A DNA stretch of 64,000 bases from Papilionanthe hookeriana x Papilionanthe teres (GCA_022702705.1 CM040428.1:100947805-101011804), one strand, 5' to 3'. Shown: positions 1 through 11,821, counted from the first letter of the stretch. The notes: generated by a model from the letters alone, not told the origin. A program made the numbers and translations.

Positions 1-1319
1 AAGAACATTAGCTAGTTTAAAGTTTGAATAGTTTTGAAGACGGGTTAAGTAGGGAAGATACTAGATCTCACTCTAGTGTTCCCTCCATTCCCTCCACCTG
101 GGAGCTAACTCTAACATCAAAACATAAAACAATAAGCCAAATTAGGAGCTTTAGTCTGTCACTATAATGTCTCTAATTCTACACCCATCAAAGTATATTT
201 CTCTATTTATTTGCACAAAATTATATGAATTATTTTCTCATCCATACAATCCATGTGATTCCTACTTATTATTGATTGAGAAAATACCTACTAGGATCTT
301 ACATGTTCACACAACAAATGTTAACAACTTAATTGGTCAAATCAAGAAATAAATAAAGTGTAAGGATTAAATCAACACAACTTCTTCCAACATTAAAGAT
401 CAATACTTCCACAACTTTCATCCAACACTTATTTACTTTTCATTTTAAGGAAAAAGATAAAGAAGAATACTTAGAATTCACGGATAAAACAAAAAAAAAG
501 TAATTTTAAAAGTAGAAACCATGTAGAAAACAGAAGAAGTCTCAATTAAAACCAAATGAAGTACAAAGATAAAACTCATCTCAAGTTCCTCTCCACCAAA
601 CCCTTGAAGTTCCTTTGAATCTCTTCCTTTCTCTTACAAGACTCCCTTAGACTTAGTCGCCTAGCCCAAGACAGTTTAAATCTCTATACAACAATAAAAT
701 TTTTACTTAGGAATCCCTACTCACCTTCTCTTTCACTAGGAATGAGAAAAGTTACCCTAAGTAAGAATCCCACAACTTCTTACTTTAACTACTCTCTAAA
801 AACACACTTATTCTACTTTATAACAGCCTCTCAACACACACACACACTTCTCTTTAAGTCATTCCTTTATATTTTCTCAAAAGGTGTCTTGGTATCTCTT
901 CAAAATGTGTCGATATTCAATGAATCTACCTAAGAGATGCATCCCTTTAAGTGAAATTTGAATGTCTATTGATGCCCTTGATCAGTTACCCACATTGTAC
1001 TAAAGGAAGCCTCAAAAACCTCTTCAGAATTCACCAAAAATTCTTTAAAATTGCAAAGTAACTACTTGACGCTTAAGCACAGGATTTTGGCGCTTAGGCG
1101 CATCCTTCTGTGTCTGCTGGTGCTTAGGTGTCCCAATTCATTTTAACACCTTCTTTGTTTTTGCTCTAAATTTGATTCTTTTTCACTTCTTTTGACACAT
1201 TTATTCCATTTAAGTGTACTTGAAAGAAAAACACATAAAAACCTTCCATTAAAGTGTAATATCATCAAAATTAGGTATAAAAATGTGCAAAAAATATTAT
1301 ATATTTTAGTTATATCGCA
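1..1319 (-). repeat. Athila-type LTR, minus strand, cut by the window edge
   Basis: Read on the minus strand this matches the LTR copies at 2519, 4526 and 7813: an AT-rich start near 1319, the run that begins each LTR (a 'ttttgatgatatta' block), a GC-rich palindromic block (about 1068-1130), and the 'cctcca-ggtggaggga ... ctagtatcttccct' block near 60-120. The U5 end is missing because the window starts inside the LTR. No coding sequence is credible in it; short frames here are chance readings. Family assignment rests on similarity to the LTRs that precede Athila gag genes further on. Confidence 0.75.
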
Positions 1320-1543
1320 CTACAAGCATGGAGAATAGAGAATAGTTTGTTATTTTGAAGATAAGTAAGTTTATCTTTGAGTAGAGAGGATAGCCACCCC
1401 GAATTCACATGCATTAGTAGTAACTCCATGGAGGAGTTTTATGATTTAGATAGTAGAAGAAATTCAAAAAAAGAGCATTTTAATTTGGAGACTTATGCTA
1501 ATAAAAGCTAGTAAATGTTAGTGGTCACCAACATGATGCTATG

Positions 1544-1551
1544 TATATAAA
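1544..1551 (+). promoter_or_regulatory. Possible TATA box before the DUF4283 fragment
   Basis: TATATAAA occurs about 130 bp upstream of the first in-frame ATG of the DUF4283 fragment, in non-LTR sequence. In such AT-rich DNA this can easily be chance; the spacing is the only support. Confidence 0.2.
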
Positions 1552-1683
1552 AGCCCCTTTATTTTTCTTGTTAAGTTTCCCTTCGGTTGGAGGTGTTGTT
1601 CTGGCAGCATTTCCCATCTTCTGGTTGTCTTGACTGTTCAGTGGTCTCTTGCTTCTGGCTACATGCTATGGTGACTGCTTTGT

Positions 1684-2518
1684 ATGAAGCTAACCCAAAC
1701 TTTGTGGGGGAAATCCTCTTATGCAGCTGTTACTGGTCTGGAACCTAGTGTTGCCTCGCTTGGGGATAAGTTGGTATTCCCACAAGCCTACCATGATGCT
1801 TTTAAGGGGAATTTTGAGTGGAACTTGATCAAGAGAGTAAGTAGAAAGGCAGAAAAGCATGTTCTCATCTTTTCTGAAACTAAAGTGGCTGAACTTTTTA
1901 AGATTTGTAAGTTTACCCTCATTGGAAAATTTCATATGGGTCACCCTAAGATGGATTCAATCATGAAGGTGTTCACTGAGTTTAAGCTTTTTGGCCCTTT
2001 GAAAATTGGTTTATTTGATGAGCGCCATGTCATGACCCAGTTAACAAAAGAGGAAGACTATTCAAAGATTTTGTCATGACCTAGTTAACAAAAGAGGAAA
2101 ACTATTCAAAGATTTTTTCAAGGAAGTACATTCAAATTGAAGCCAAACCCATAAAGATACTTAAATGGACCACTGATTTTGATCGTGTCAAGGAACACCC
2201 TATTGTTCCAATATGGTTCAAGCTTTCTGAATTGAAAGTGCATTGCTTTAATCACAAAATCCTTTACTCAATAGGGGCTTTATTGAGCAGACCCGTAAAG
2301 CTAGATATCTCAACATTCAATCTATCCAGACCTTCAGTAGCCAGAATTCTGGTGGAAAGGGATATCTCTCAACTCCCTATTGAATAAGTTTGGTTGGGCA
2401 CTGCCCATGATGGGTCTTAGCAACAGCTCACCATGGAGCAAAAACCCTATTATTTCACACATTGAAAAATGTTTGTTCATACTAATGACAGGTGTTGCAG
2501 GCTCCATCCAGTCTTAAA
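1684..2518 (+). pseudogene. DUF4283 / zinc-knuckle protein fragment (broken)
   Basis: The first 131 codons are open and resemble the plant DUF4283 domain: a 'GDKLVFPQAYHDAF' entry segment, then 'FTLIGKFHMGHPKMDSIMKV', and 'FGPLKIGLFDERHVM' before 'LTKEEDYSKIL'. A 44-bp direct duplication (units from about 2031 and 2075) then breaks the frame. In a shifted frame the domain continues with 'IKILKWTTDFDRVKEHPIVP', 'LSRPSVARILVERD' and a decayed zinc-knuckle-like stretch ending 'CCRLHPVL'. This arrangement is common in plant gag-like or LINE-associated DUF4283 proteins, which are thought to bind nucleic acid. The 3' end is lost where an LTR begins at 2519. It is not part of the Athila elements around it. 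Whether it came from a LINE or a host gene cannot be decided here. Confidence 0.6.
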
Positions 2519-4076
2519 TGATACACCTAAAAATTACCTATTTTTAATATACATTTAATGCTCATTTTATACACATTTTTTATGGTATTTCACTTTAAAG
2601 AATGGTTTTTTTGCATTTTTTTGGTTTCAGATACAATGAATGGATATTTAGAGAAATGGGGGCCAAATAGAGCAAAAATGAAGAGCTTTGTATGGCTCCA
2701 TAGTGCCAGCCTTGGCGCCAACTATCAAGCGAGATGGTGTTATAGTGGCCCAGAGTGACGCTATAGCGCTAGTAACTAATTTTCTAGAAGGTACATTGAA
2801 TTTAGCCAAATTTTGGAGGGGTGCTTAAAGCAACACTTGGATATTTTCAAAGATCTATTAAATGGGTCAATGATTGAATGAAAAAGTGATGGTTAAGTGG
2901 TGGTTAAAGAGTTTTAGGAGTTTGTGGAGAGAGATTTAGACAGAATTTTTTGTGTATGAGTGAGAGTTTGTTTGCCTTTTTTTGTAAAAGAAGAGTTTTG
3001 AGATTGTTTTAAGTAAACTCCAGGAATTGCTTATTGTATTTGTTTTTGAGTCTTTTTTGTTAAGACTTGAATTTCAATACAAATCATGTGTTTTTATTTT
3101 ATTTCAATGATTTATGAGTAGTTTTCTTTCTTTCTCCTTGAATATGGGAATTAATCACGTGGGATAAGGATGGTTTAAATATTTTCTTTTATTTCAAAAA
3201 AATACGATGACATTTCCACCGGCTCTTCATTGACTTTGCAACTTGGAAACTTGTGAGATTAAAACCTGTTGAGAAACAAAATAACTAGGGAGTGCTTTGA
3301 TTTCTCCCAATCTGTGAATGCCACACTCATCTTACAAGGAGGGCAACCAAAATCTAAGGAGAATGTAAATAGATAGGGAGATAAGTTTTGATACGCGTAG
3401 AATTGATATTTTCTAGGTGACAAACTAGATTTTTTTTTATCAATTTGGTTTAGAGTTTGGATATAAGGGTCCCTAGTAGGTCCAACAGAGAGGGCACATC
3501 GAGTAATCTGGAAGTGAGAGACTAAAATCTACTCATCACTACTACACAAGCTGGAACAAACATTAGACTAGCTAATGTTCTTTGCTAGCACCGACAGGGG
3601 GTAAAGGATGGGTATGCTCCTATTTATCTAATGTATAATTTTATATTTTCAATCATTGAAATCTTACACTGATTAATATCTCTCTATGAGTGGAAAGACC
3701 TATTCATAACATTCGAACTCTCTTAAACTTTATTAGTCTTTTAAACTTTATTAATCAGTTTAACTCTATTGCTACTTTCTGCTACATTACAAATATTTCA
3801 ACATTATTCTCATATCATATTTATATGTGATTTAGATAAAATTTTCCCAAATCATTATTAGAAAATTACATCTTCCTTGTGGGATTGATACTGGGGTATT
3901 TAAAGAAAATCCTATATTACTCGAAACGATACGTATACTTACGTAGTAACCCTAGTGTGAAGGCTTATCATCTATTTTCTGAATCATTGAATTTATTTAC
4001 ACTAGCCACTAAGTATAATTTGGGAAAAGTTTCTGGCAATCTTTTGGAGTATAAATATATGCATAATTGCGGGTCA
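2519..4076 (+). repeat. Athila-type LTR
   Basis: Starts TGATACACCT, the start shared by the LTRs at 4526 and 7813, and ends ...GGGTCA just before 'gatcaagtttttggcaccg', the usual LTR/PBS boundary of this group. It contains the GC-rich block (2706-2770) and the conserved U5 piece with 'cgatacgtatacttacgt' near 3930. About 1.56 kb, with no coding sequence. It belongs to a truncated element of which only the start of gag remains. Confidence 0.8.
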
Positions 4077-4087
4077 GATCAAGTTTT

Positions 4088-4105
4088 TGGCACCGTAGTA
4101 GAAGA
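4088..4105 (+). other. Degenerate primer-binding site (tRNA-Asp type)
   Basis: TGGCACCG followed by decayed bases, in the position where Athila elements have TGGCGCCGTTGCCGGGGA, complementary to the tRNA-Asp 3' end. The tail of the match is lost. Confidence 0.5.
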
Positions 4106-4289
4106 AGCGACGAAATTTTTTGACTTAGAAATTTATTTGAACAAGAAAATTATTTTAGGAAAACTAAAAATTAATATTTCTAATTTTAAAAAATTTCAAA
4201 AACATTAAAAAAAAGAAAAAACCGAAAAATCCAAATTTTTTTAAAAAGTATTTTATGCTTTATTTTTAGAAATTTTACTTTGTGTATAC

Positions 4290-4525
4290 GTAGTTTAGGA
4301 TATGAAGGTTTAGTGTCTTACGATTCTGAATTAGAATGAATGAGAAGAAAAATTAGAAAGCAAAAGGACTACACAATTTTCAAGAAATAACAAATATACT
4401 ACTAAATAATTTTGAAAATGAAGCTGCTGAACAAGAACTTTATAATATAAAAAGACTTTTAAGGGATTACGCAAACCCTGCAACATATGAAATTCACTTA
4501 AGTATACAAACTCCTATTGTAGCGG
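4290..4525 (+). pseudogene. Athila gag, N-terminal fragment
   Basis: In one frame with two internal stops, the start of gag can be read: 'SYDSELE', then 'RLLRDYANPATYEIHLSIQ', matching the start of gag in the better copies at 10.4, 18.6 and 30.3 kb. Gag stops exactly where the next LTR begins (TGATACGCC at 4526), so the fragment was cut by an LTR insertion or rearrangement. The continuation of this gag is not found anywhere to the right. Confidence 0.65.
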
Positions 4526-6250
4526 TGATACGCCTAAAAATGTACTACTTTTCGTGCTATATTTTATAATGATATTGCACTTTGAAGGTGTGTTTGCTTG
4601 TGTTTTTTGTTGTAGGTAAAACAAATTAATGAATTTTGAGTGATTGGAGAAAAAGGAACAAAAATGGACCAAAATGGAGCATACCAGAGCAAAACGGGTA
4701 GAACCGGGGCACACCGGAGCAATGCGGCCGAACCGGACACTTATGTAGTTGTGTCAGGCGGGTAAGCACCCAAACATGGTGCTTAGGTGCCAGCAGAGGG
4801 CGGCTAAGCACCCAAAATCTGCTCTTAAGCGTTGATGATGGTTTTTGACATATATTCTAGAATATACATCAAATTTGAATGATTTTTGAAGCAGTGCTTT
4901 GTGTATCTCTTGGGGAATTCATTGGAAATGATGAAATGGACTTTCTAGACGGATTTGGAGTGGTTAGAAGGAGTTTTTATTGAAGAGACACTTGTGACAC
5001 CCTTTGGAAGGTCCATTGAATATGTACACTTTTGAAGAGACACTTAAGCACCTCCTGGGAAATTATAAATAATACTTTAAAATCTTTAAAATCTTGAAAT
5101 ATTGAACTAATTAGAAGAGGAGAAGAAGGCTTGGAGAAGAAGAAGAAGGCTTGGGTGAAAGCCCAAGTGGGGCAACAAGGTGAGAGAGAAATAGAGAAAG
5201 TGAGAGATTTCTTCTTTTCTTTTCATTTGTTCTTGGAGAGGATTGTAAGGAGATTGCTTTTGCCATACAAGGAGAGAAAAATTTCCATTAAAGATAAGTA
5301 TTTTCATTGTATTTTGATTTGAATCTAGTACTTTGTTTGCATGGTTTTAAATTCTTGTTCAATGAAAAGTTATTGTTGTTTCTCCATGTGTAGTGAGTAG
5401 TTTTCTTTACTCTTCCCTCATACAATGAATTAATATGCATGTGTAGGATATAGAATTGTTTAGAGTGAGAATATATTTTGATGATTATACATTTCTTCAT
5501 TTACCTGTAAACTTTATCAACTTTCATGTTAATATATGTTGTGAGAACATGTAAGAACCGGTATGGTGTTGTCTCAATCAACTGTGGTAGAATCACATGA
5601 GATTGTATAGATGATAATGTAATTCATATAATTTAGTGCAAATAAATAGAGAGATAAAATTTGAAGGGTGTATAATTAGAGGAATTTAGAGTGACAGGCT
5701 AAAACCCTCTAATTTGGTCTATTGTTTTAGGTTTTGTTGCTAGATGTTAGCCTCCAGGTGGAGGGAAAAGAGTGAACTCTAGAGTGAGAGCTAGTATCTT
5801 CCCTACCTAGCCCGTCTTCAGAACTATTCAAATTTTAGATTAACCAATGTTCTTTATAGCATTTCTAGTAAGGGTAAAGAATATAATTGCTCCAATTTGT
5901 CACAATCTCTCTCTACTTGTTTTACTTTTACACATGTCACTAATTTCATTGTATGAGAAAGGGTACTTTTAATATATCAAACCCCAATTTCTGATTTTCA
6001 CTAATTATTTTAGTTTAGAAGTAAAAGTATTATTGTAGATATAATTCTAGGATTTAATAAAAACCAAACCTTTATCGACCTTCCAAGCTAGGGCGTGTTA
6101 TTGTAGGCTAGAATTATCTTGAAAGCCGTCGTGATTAACATCAATTTTTGTGGGATCGATATTCAGGGCTTAATAAAAAAGCCCTATATTACTTGATAAA
6201 GATACGTATACTTGCGTGGAATCCCAATTAAACTCTCATTTGCATCAGCA
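4526..6250 (+). repeat. Athila-type LTR, full length (1.7 kb)
   Basis: Starts TGATACGCC and ends ...GCATCAGCA before 'tcaagttttt'. It has all the landmarks of the group: the TGATATTGCACTTT block near the start, a GC-rich palindromic block (about 4690-4835), the 'gatgttagcctcca' block near 5745, and the U5 piece with 'gatacgtatacttgcgtgg' near 6200. It is the best full-length template of this LTR in the first 10 kb. Confidence 0.8.
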
Positions 6251-6259
6251 TCAAGTTTT

Positions 6260-6372
6260 TGGCATCGTTGTAAAGAAAGAGATATAATTAAAAGGAAGTA
6301 TAAAGTATAAACTCATATATAAAATGTAAGCATAAATATTAGGGATCAAGTTTTTGGCGTCGTTGCTAGGGA
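6260..6372 (+). other. Two primer-binding-site copies in tandem
   Basis: TGGCATCGTTG at 6260 and TGGCGTCGTTGCTAGGGA at 6355-6372, each preceded by 'atcaagtttt'. The copy nearer the LTR is the more decayed; the distal one keeps nearly the full tRNA-Asp-type match. The minus-strand element at 30.5 kb shows the same doubling. Confidence 0.65.
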
Positions 6373-6629
6373 TCACAACAGTTGATTTTTGACTTTTAGG
6401 AGAATTTTAGTTGAGGTAATTAGGATTAGAATTGGAAAATTGTAGTGTCGTAAAAACTGTTTTTTTTGTTAAAAATGTTTTTTGAATGAAAAAGTTTTGT
6501 GAAAAAAAAAATATTTGTGTGAAAAATAAGATGTTTGTGAAATGTTTTGTTGTGTAGAATATGTTTTTTTTTGTTTTATTTATTTAATTGTTAATTTATT
6601 GTTTTGTTGTGTTATGTATGCAAAATAAA

Positions 6630-7812
6630 GGATCTTTAGGACTTTTTCCTTGTGGTCCCGAGTTAGAAAAAAATAAAAAAACAGAAAGGACTTGAAAAAA
6701 TAGAAATGGAAATCGAAAACATTCAAAATAATAACTTGAAAAATCATCATAAATTATCAAGGGATTACGTAAATTCTGACATATGAAATTCACTCAAGTA
6801 TAAAAAACCCTATCATAGAAGCCAACTCTTTTGAACTTAATCCAGCGATTATACAACTGGTGCAGAACAACCAGTTTGGGGGAACTCTTTCGGAGGATCC
6901 CTATTTACACTTATCAAGTTTTCTAAAAATTTGTGCTACATTTTGTTATAATGGCATGTCAGATGATGCTGTTAGACTAAGGTTTTTTCCTTTTCATTAA
7001 ATGATAAGGCTAAAATGTGGTTATATTCATTAACACCTGGATCTATTAAAAATTGGGAGGAGATAACTCAGAAATTCCTAGCTAAGATTTTCCACCTTCA
7101 AGGACTACTAAACTTAGAAACAATATTATCTCTTTTTTTAGTATAAAGGGGAATCAATATACGAACCTAGAAAAAGTTTTAAGAAACTCTTAAGAAAGTG
7201 TCCATATCATGCTCTGCCTGATTGATTAATTATGAAAACTTTTTACAATGGGTTAGTTGGATCCCTTAGGTCTATTATTGATGTTGCTACTGGTGGTTCA
7301 ATAATGTCCAAACCATTTGCTTAAGCATATGTGTTAATTGAAGAAATGGCTACAAATGAATTTCAATGGCCCTTTGCAAGGGTAAATCCTAAGAAGATAG
7401 CTAGTGTTTATGATACAGATGTGAATGCAATTTCTGCATCTCATTTTATTGCAATATCAAGGAAGTTGAACCAATTTGGAATGAACCGGCCTCAAATTAC
7501 TCTAGTAAGTGAGGAAAGTTCAATAGGAAGTTGGAATCATACTACTGGGGGTGGAAACAAACAATGGGAAAATAATCATGCAAATCATAATGGAAGTTGG
7601 AATAACCAAAAGAACACAAACTATAGACCTTCATATCCACCAGACTCTAAGAATGATCAACAATTTGAGGATAAGAATATTTCAATAAAAGAAGTGGTAT
7701 TGCAAATGGGAAACCAGTTGCAAAGTCAAAATACTGTGATTAGAAACATAAAGAATCACCTAGGAAAAATTGATAATTCAGCTAGCAATAGATCCCAAGG
7801 AACACTTCCTAG
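6630..7812 (+). pseudogene. Athila gag (broken, C-terminus cut)
   Basis: Gag pieces in shifting frames: 'FELNPAIIQLVQNNQFGG' near 6835, the capsid-like 'DDAVRLRF' and 'KAKMWLYSLTPGSIKNW' near 7000-7060, then an open stretch from 7331 with 'EEMATNEFQWPFARVNPKKI', an Asn/Trp-rich linker ('SWNHTTGGGNKQW') and the coiled-coil-like 'LQMGNQLQSQNTVIRNIKNH'. Gag would form the particle around the element RNA in the cytoplasm. The reading stops at 'GTLPS' where an LTR begins at 7813. Several frameshifts and stops make it non-functional. Confidence 0.75.
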
Positions 7813-9090
7813 TGATACACCTAAAATATATAGTTTTTTATGCACATTTTTTACCTATTTTTGATGATATTGAAATTTAATGGAAGGTAGTTGCATGTTA
7901 TTCTTGCAGATATGATTAAAATGAGTGATTGTGATGAAATGAGCAAAAAAAGGATCAAATTTGGAGGAAGATTGAAAGGTGTGCAAAATTAGCCTTTGGC
8001 ACCTAAGCGCTGACGGCTGGTGCATAGGTGTGATAGTTAAAAGTGACGAATTAAATCAAATTTAGCACCGTTTCCAAGGGGTGTTTGAAGCAGCTTTTGG
8101 TTTAAAATTCCTTAACTTCTTTTGGGAGGAAAATATGATTGAAGAGATGCATCTTTTGGTAGATACATTGAATCTGGACATGATTTGAGGAGACACTAAA
8201 GAACCTTTTGAATAAATATTAAAATGAAGACATGAAATCAGTTAGTGAGTCTTAGTTAGTCTTCTCTAGAGTCTATTAGTCAAGTCTTTTTAGTGTGTAG
8301 TGAGTTAAGAGAGTTTTAGATGGGAAAGAGTTGGTGTTGAATCCTTCTTCTCACCAATTTCTCTTTCATCCATTTATCAAGTTTTTATTTAAGTTTGGAG
8401 TCCGTTCGAGTCTACAAAGTTGGGCGACTCACTCTGTGGAGTCTATTTAGTGGAAAGCAAAGTTTTAGAGTAACTTCAAGAGTCTTGTGGAGAGGATTTT
8501 TAGATATGTTTTTATCTTTGTTTTTAGATTTGGTTTTAAAATAAGACTAGTTGTGTTTTCACTATGATTTCTACCTTCAAATAAAATTGTGTTTGTGTTT
8601 CCTCCATGTGTTCTGAGTAGTTTTCTTTATCTTTTTCCTTACAAATGATGAAGTAACTAAATTATGGAAGGAAGTTGTGTGAAGTATAGATGTTTAATGT
8701 TGGAAGCAGTTGTGATGATTCCACTACTTTGCACTTCATTTAACTCTTGATTTGGATAATTGAGATGTTAAAATTTATTGTGAGAACATGAAAGAACCAA
8801 TGTGGTATTGTCTCAAACAAAAATTGAAATGAACCACATGAAATTGTATGGGTGAGAATTTTAGTCCATATAGTTGAGTACAAATAAATAGGGAGATATG
8901 CTTTTTAATGGAAGTATAATTAGAGAACTGTAGTGTGACAGGCTAAAGCCCCCAATTTGGTTTGATGTTTTAAGTTTTGTTATGAGATGTTAGCCCCCAT
9001 GTGGAGGGAAAAGAGGGAACTCTAGAGTGAGAGCTAGTATCTTCCCTGCCTAACCCATCTTCAAGGTTTCAAAACATCAGATTAACCTAT
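7813..9090 (+). repeat. Athila-type LTR, 3' part missing
   Basis: Starts TGATACACCT directly inside gag (after the 'GTLPS' codons) and runs to 'cagattaacctat', where the next LTR starts. By comparison with the 4526-6250 copy, the last roughly 400 bp (U5) are missing. It contains the GC-rich block at about 7985-8035. Confidence 0.75.
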
Positions 9091-10206
9091 TGATGCACTG
9101 AAATTATATATGTTTTTGCTATCTAATTTTACCCATTTTTGGTGATATTGCACTTTAAAGAAAGGTATTTTTCAGGATTTGTTGCAGGTATGATGATTTT
9201 AGGTGATTGGAGTGAAAAGAAGCAAAAATTAACTAATCCAGAGCAAAAAAGAGCAAAATAATGGAAAAAGTGTTCTGGCACCGCAGGCGCCCAAATCCAG
9301 AAAGCACAGAATAATTGGCACGATAGAGCGCCGCTGGTGCCCTATCTGGAGCCGCTGGCGCCCGAAGTCAGTTCTATTCAAATTTGAAGAGTTTTAGCGA
9401 CTTTTTGAAGGGATGCCTATGGAAACTCTTGGGAATTCGTCCCTATCTTATAAGTAATTATTTTTGGACAAAAATGGGCGCTTCCTCAGTGGTTTTAGAG
9501 TATTTTTAGTGAGAGTGAAGTGTTAGGGTTTATGAGTAGAGAGTCTAGAGTGAGGATTTGAGAGGGATTTTTCTTTAAGGAGGGGAGCAGAAGAGGTAAA
9601 GTGAGAGATTGCTTCTTCTATTCCATTCTAAAGAGAGAATCAAGTGTTGTAAAGAGGAAGAAAAGAGGATTCAAAGGAACTTCATGGGAATCACATAGGG
9701 GAAGAGAAAGAGATAAGTTGTAAGAATAATATAAATATTTTAAGGGTAAAGAATCACATATGCTTCTATTTGGCACAATAATATAAATATTTGTTCCATA
9801 TCAATCCACACATCATATTCTCTTTGCAAGAGGAAAGATACTTTTCTTATATATAAAAAACCTTTCAAAAACTTAATTTAGTGGTCTATTAGTTAATTTT
9901 GTCCTTAAAGTTGTTAGAAGTATTTGTAGTTTAGTTAACAGTTACTGTTTTCTGCGTAGTGTTAGTAGGAGTTTGTGTTAAACTTTAAATGCTATTTAGA
10001 TACAGGATTTTAGTGCCATCTTACTTATCTTGGGATCGCTTTCTTAAAACTTTGAACTTCCCTGTGGGATCGATAACTAGGACTCCATTAGAGCCCTAAA
10101 TTACTTAATACGATACGTATACTTGCGTTGAATGCTTGGACTTATATAAATCAGTAAAAATATAAAAATTTGAGTTCATAAATTCTTGCAATATAAGTCC
10201 CGTGCA
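9091..10206 (+). repeat. 5' LTR of Athila copy 1
   Basis: Starts TGATGCACTG and ends CCCGTGCA, followed by 'tcaagtttt' and a good PBS. It is shorter than its relatives (1.1 kb) because the 'gatgttagcc...cagattaacc' block is deleted around 9735. GC-rich block at about 9270-9370; U5 conserved piece 'gatacgtatacttgcgttg' near 10,110. Drives copy 1 in principle; no clear TATA box was identified. Confidence 0.8.
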
Positions 10207-10214
10207 TCAAGTTT

Positions 10215-10232
10215 TGGCGTCATTGCCGGGGA
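10215..10232 (+). other. Primer-binding site, tRNA-Asp type
   Basis: TGGCGTCATTGCCGGGGA, two mismatches from the perfect site seen on the minus strand at 30,470-30,487. It lies 8 bp after the LTR end, the usual position for priming minus-strand DNA synthesis. Confidence 0.8.
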
Positions 10233-10389
10233 AGGTAATGGAGTTAAGAAAGTAAGTAGGAAGGTATTTATTAATAATATAGCAAAAAAAAAGAAGAAAA
10301 CATTTATTTAGTAGTGTGTAATTGTGTGTTTGTTTATCTTTATTAGAGTATTTGAGTTTATATATGCGTAGTAGCGGATCTTTCAGAGT

Positions 10390-11260
10390 TAGAGCATACT
10401 ATCAGAAAAATTAGAAAACAACAAAAACAAATTGAAAATCCTTGCAAAATGGTGAATATTCAAGATAATCAGAGAAATGAAATTGGAAATTTACCAAGAC
10501 CTTTAAGAGATTATGCTAACCTAACAGCAGATGAAATTCACATAACTATTCAAAATCCTGATGTTTCTGCTAATTCATTTGAACTTAAACCTACTATTAT
10601 CTAAATGGTACAAAACAATCAATTTGCTGGAACACCTAATGAGGATCCAAATTTAGATCTCACTAGCTTTTTAGAACGGTGTGCTACTTTTAAATATGAT
10701 GGAGTGTCTAGTGACACTGTCAGACTTAGACTTTTTCCTTTTTCATTGAGGGATAAAGCTAAGGCGTGGTTAAATTCATTAGCACCTGGATCTATTAGAA
10801 CTTGGGGAGAATTATCTCAAAAGTTTCTATCAAAATGTTTCCCTCCATCAAAGACTGCTAAACTAAGAAATGATATTACATCTTTTTGTCAGTTTGAAGG
10901 AGAGTCAATATATGAAGCTTGAGATAGATTTAAAGATCTTATTAGGAAATGCCCACATCTTGCTTTACCAGATTGGCTGAAGATTGATGAAACAAAACAA
11001 AGATAACAAATTTAAAGAATGAAGAAACAAAACAAAGATAACAAATTTGGAAAATTTTTGGAGATCCTTAAGAAATTAACGATTAATATTCCTTTTGTTG
11101 AAGCATTGGAACAGATGCCTGACTATGCTAAGTTTATGAAGGATATTCTGAGAAAGAAAGGAAAGTTTACAGATCATGAAACTGTTGCACTTAGCAGATA
11201 GTGTAGTGCAATAATTCAGAAGAAGCTTCCGGAAAAACTTAAGACCCTGGTAGTTTCACT
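10390..11260 (+). pseudogene. Athila gag, copy 1 (internally deleted)
   Basis: N-terminal 'LSELEHTIRKIRKQQKQIEN', then 'LPRPLRDYANLTADEIHITI', then the capsid core 10,605-10,922 with 'RLRLFPFSLRDKAKAWLNSL' and 'KTAKLRNDITSF'. A TGA (10,920-10,922) replaces the Trp codon after 'ESIYEA'. After 'LALPDWL' (about 10,975) the sequence jumps to the C-terminal 'FGKFLEILKKLTINIPFVEA', so roughly the middle third of gag is deleted; a 25-bp direct repeat (10,989 and 11,024) marks the scar. The last piece ends at a TAG (11,199-11,201) before 'CSAIIQKKLP', the gag/protease boundary. No zinc knuckle is visible. Role: RNA-binding capsid protein. Confidence 0.8.
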
Positions 11261-11821
11261 ATTCCTTGTGCTATAGGTGAAATTTTTTTCAAAAAATCTT
11301 TATGTGATATGGGAGCGAGTATTAGTCTAATGCCTTTATCAACTTTCAAAAGTTTGGGAATAAGAGAAATTTCTCCTACATCTGTGACTCTTCAGTTGGC
11401 CGATCGTTCCATTGCTTACCCTAAAGGAGTGGTGAAAGATGTGTTAGTGAAAGTGGATAAATTTATCTTTCCCGTGGATTTTATTGTACTTGATATGGAG
11501 AAAGATAAAGAAATTCCAATCATTTTGGGAAGACCATTCCTTGCTACTGGAAGAGCGGTAATTGATGTTCAAAAAGGAGAATTAACTATGAGAGTTAATG
11601 ATTAAGAGGTGACCATTAATATTATAAAATCTATGAAGTATCACTCAATGGAAAAAGATAATGAATGTTATAGAATGGAGGTCTATGATTACTTGAGAAA
11701 CAATCATTTTGAAAATATATTTGAAAAAGAAGAAGAATATAAAAATATGTTTGAAGAAGCAAGTGAAGAAGAAGAAAATTCAGATAATGAAAAGAATGAA
11801 GATTTAGAGTATGTTCAGTAG
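11261..11821 (+). pseudogene. Athila aspartic protease, copy 1
   Basis: The protease domain is open from 11,309 and preceded in frame by the active-site motif D-M-G-A-S at 11,306-11,320 (normally D-[TL]-G-A-S). 'VTLQLADRSIAYPKGVVKDV' and 'IPIILGRPFLATGRAVIDV' follow, the flap and C-terminal parts of retropepsin-like domains in this lineage. It would cut the gag-pol precursor. A TAA after 'MRVND' and further stops follow; the acidic stretch 11,609-11,821 (many E and N) is the linker to RT. Confidence 0.8.

Noticed and set aside
7140..7175. A third shared stop at the gag Trp codon (as in copies 1 and 2)
   Set aside because: On careful reading the frame is CCT AGA, with a deleted base and a compensating insertion, so it is not the same mutation.
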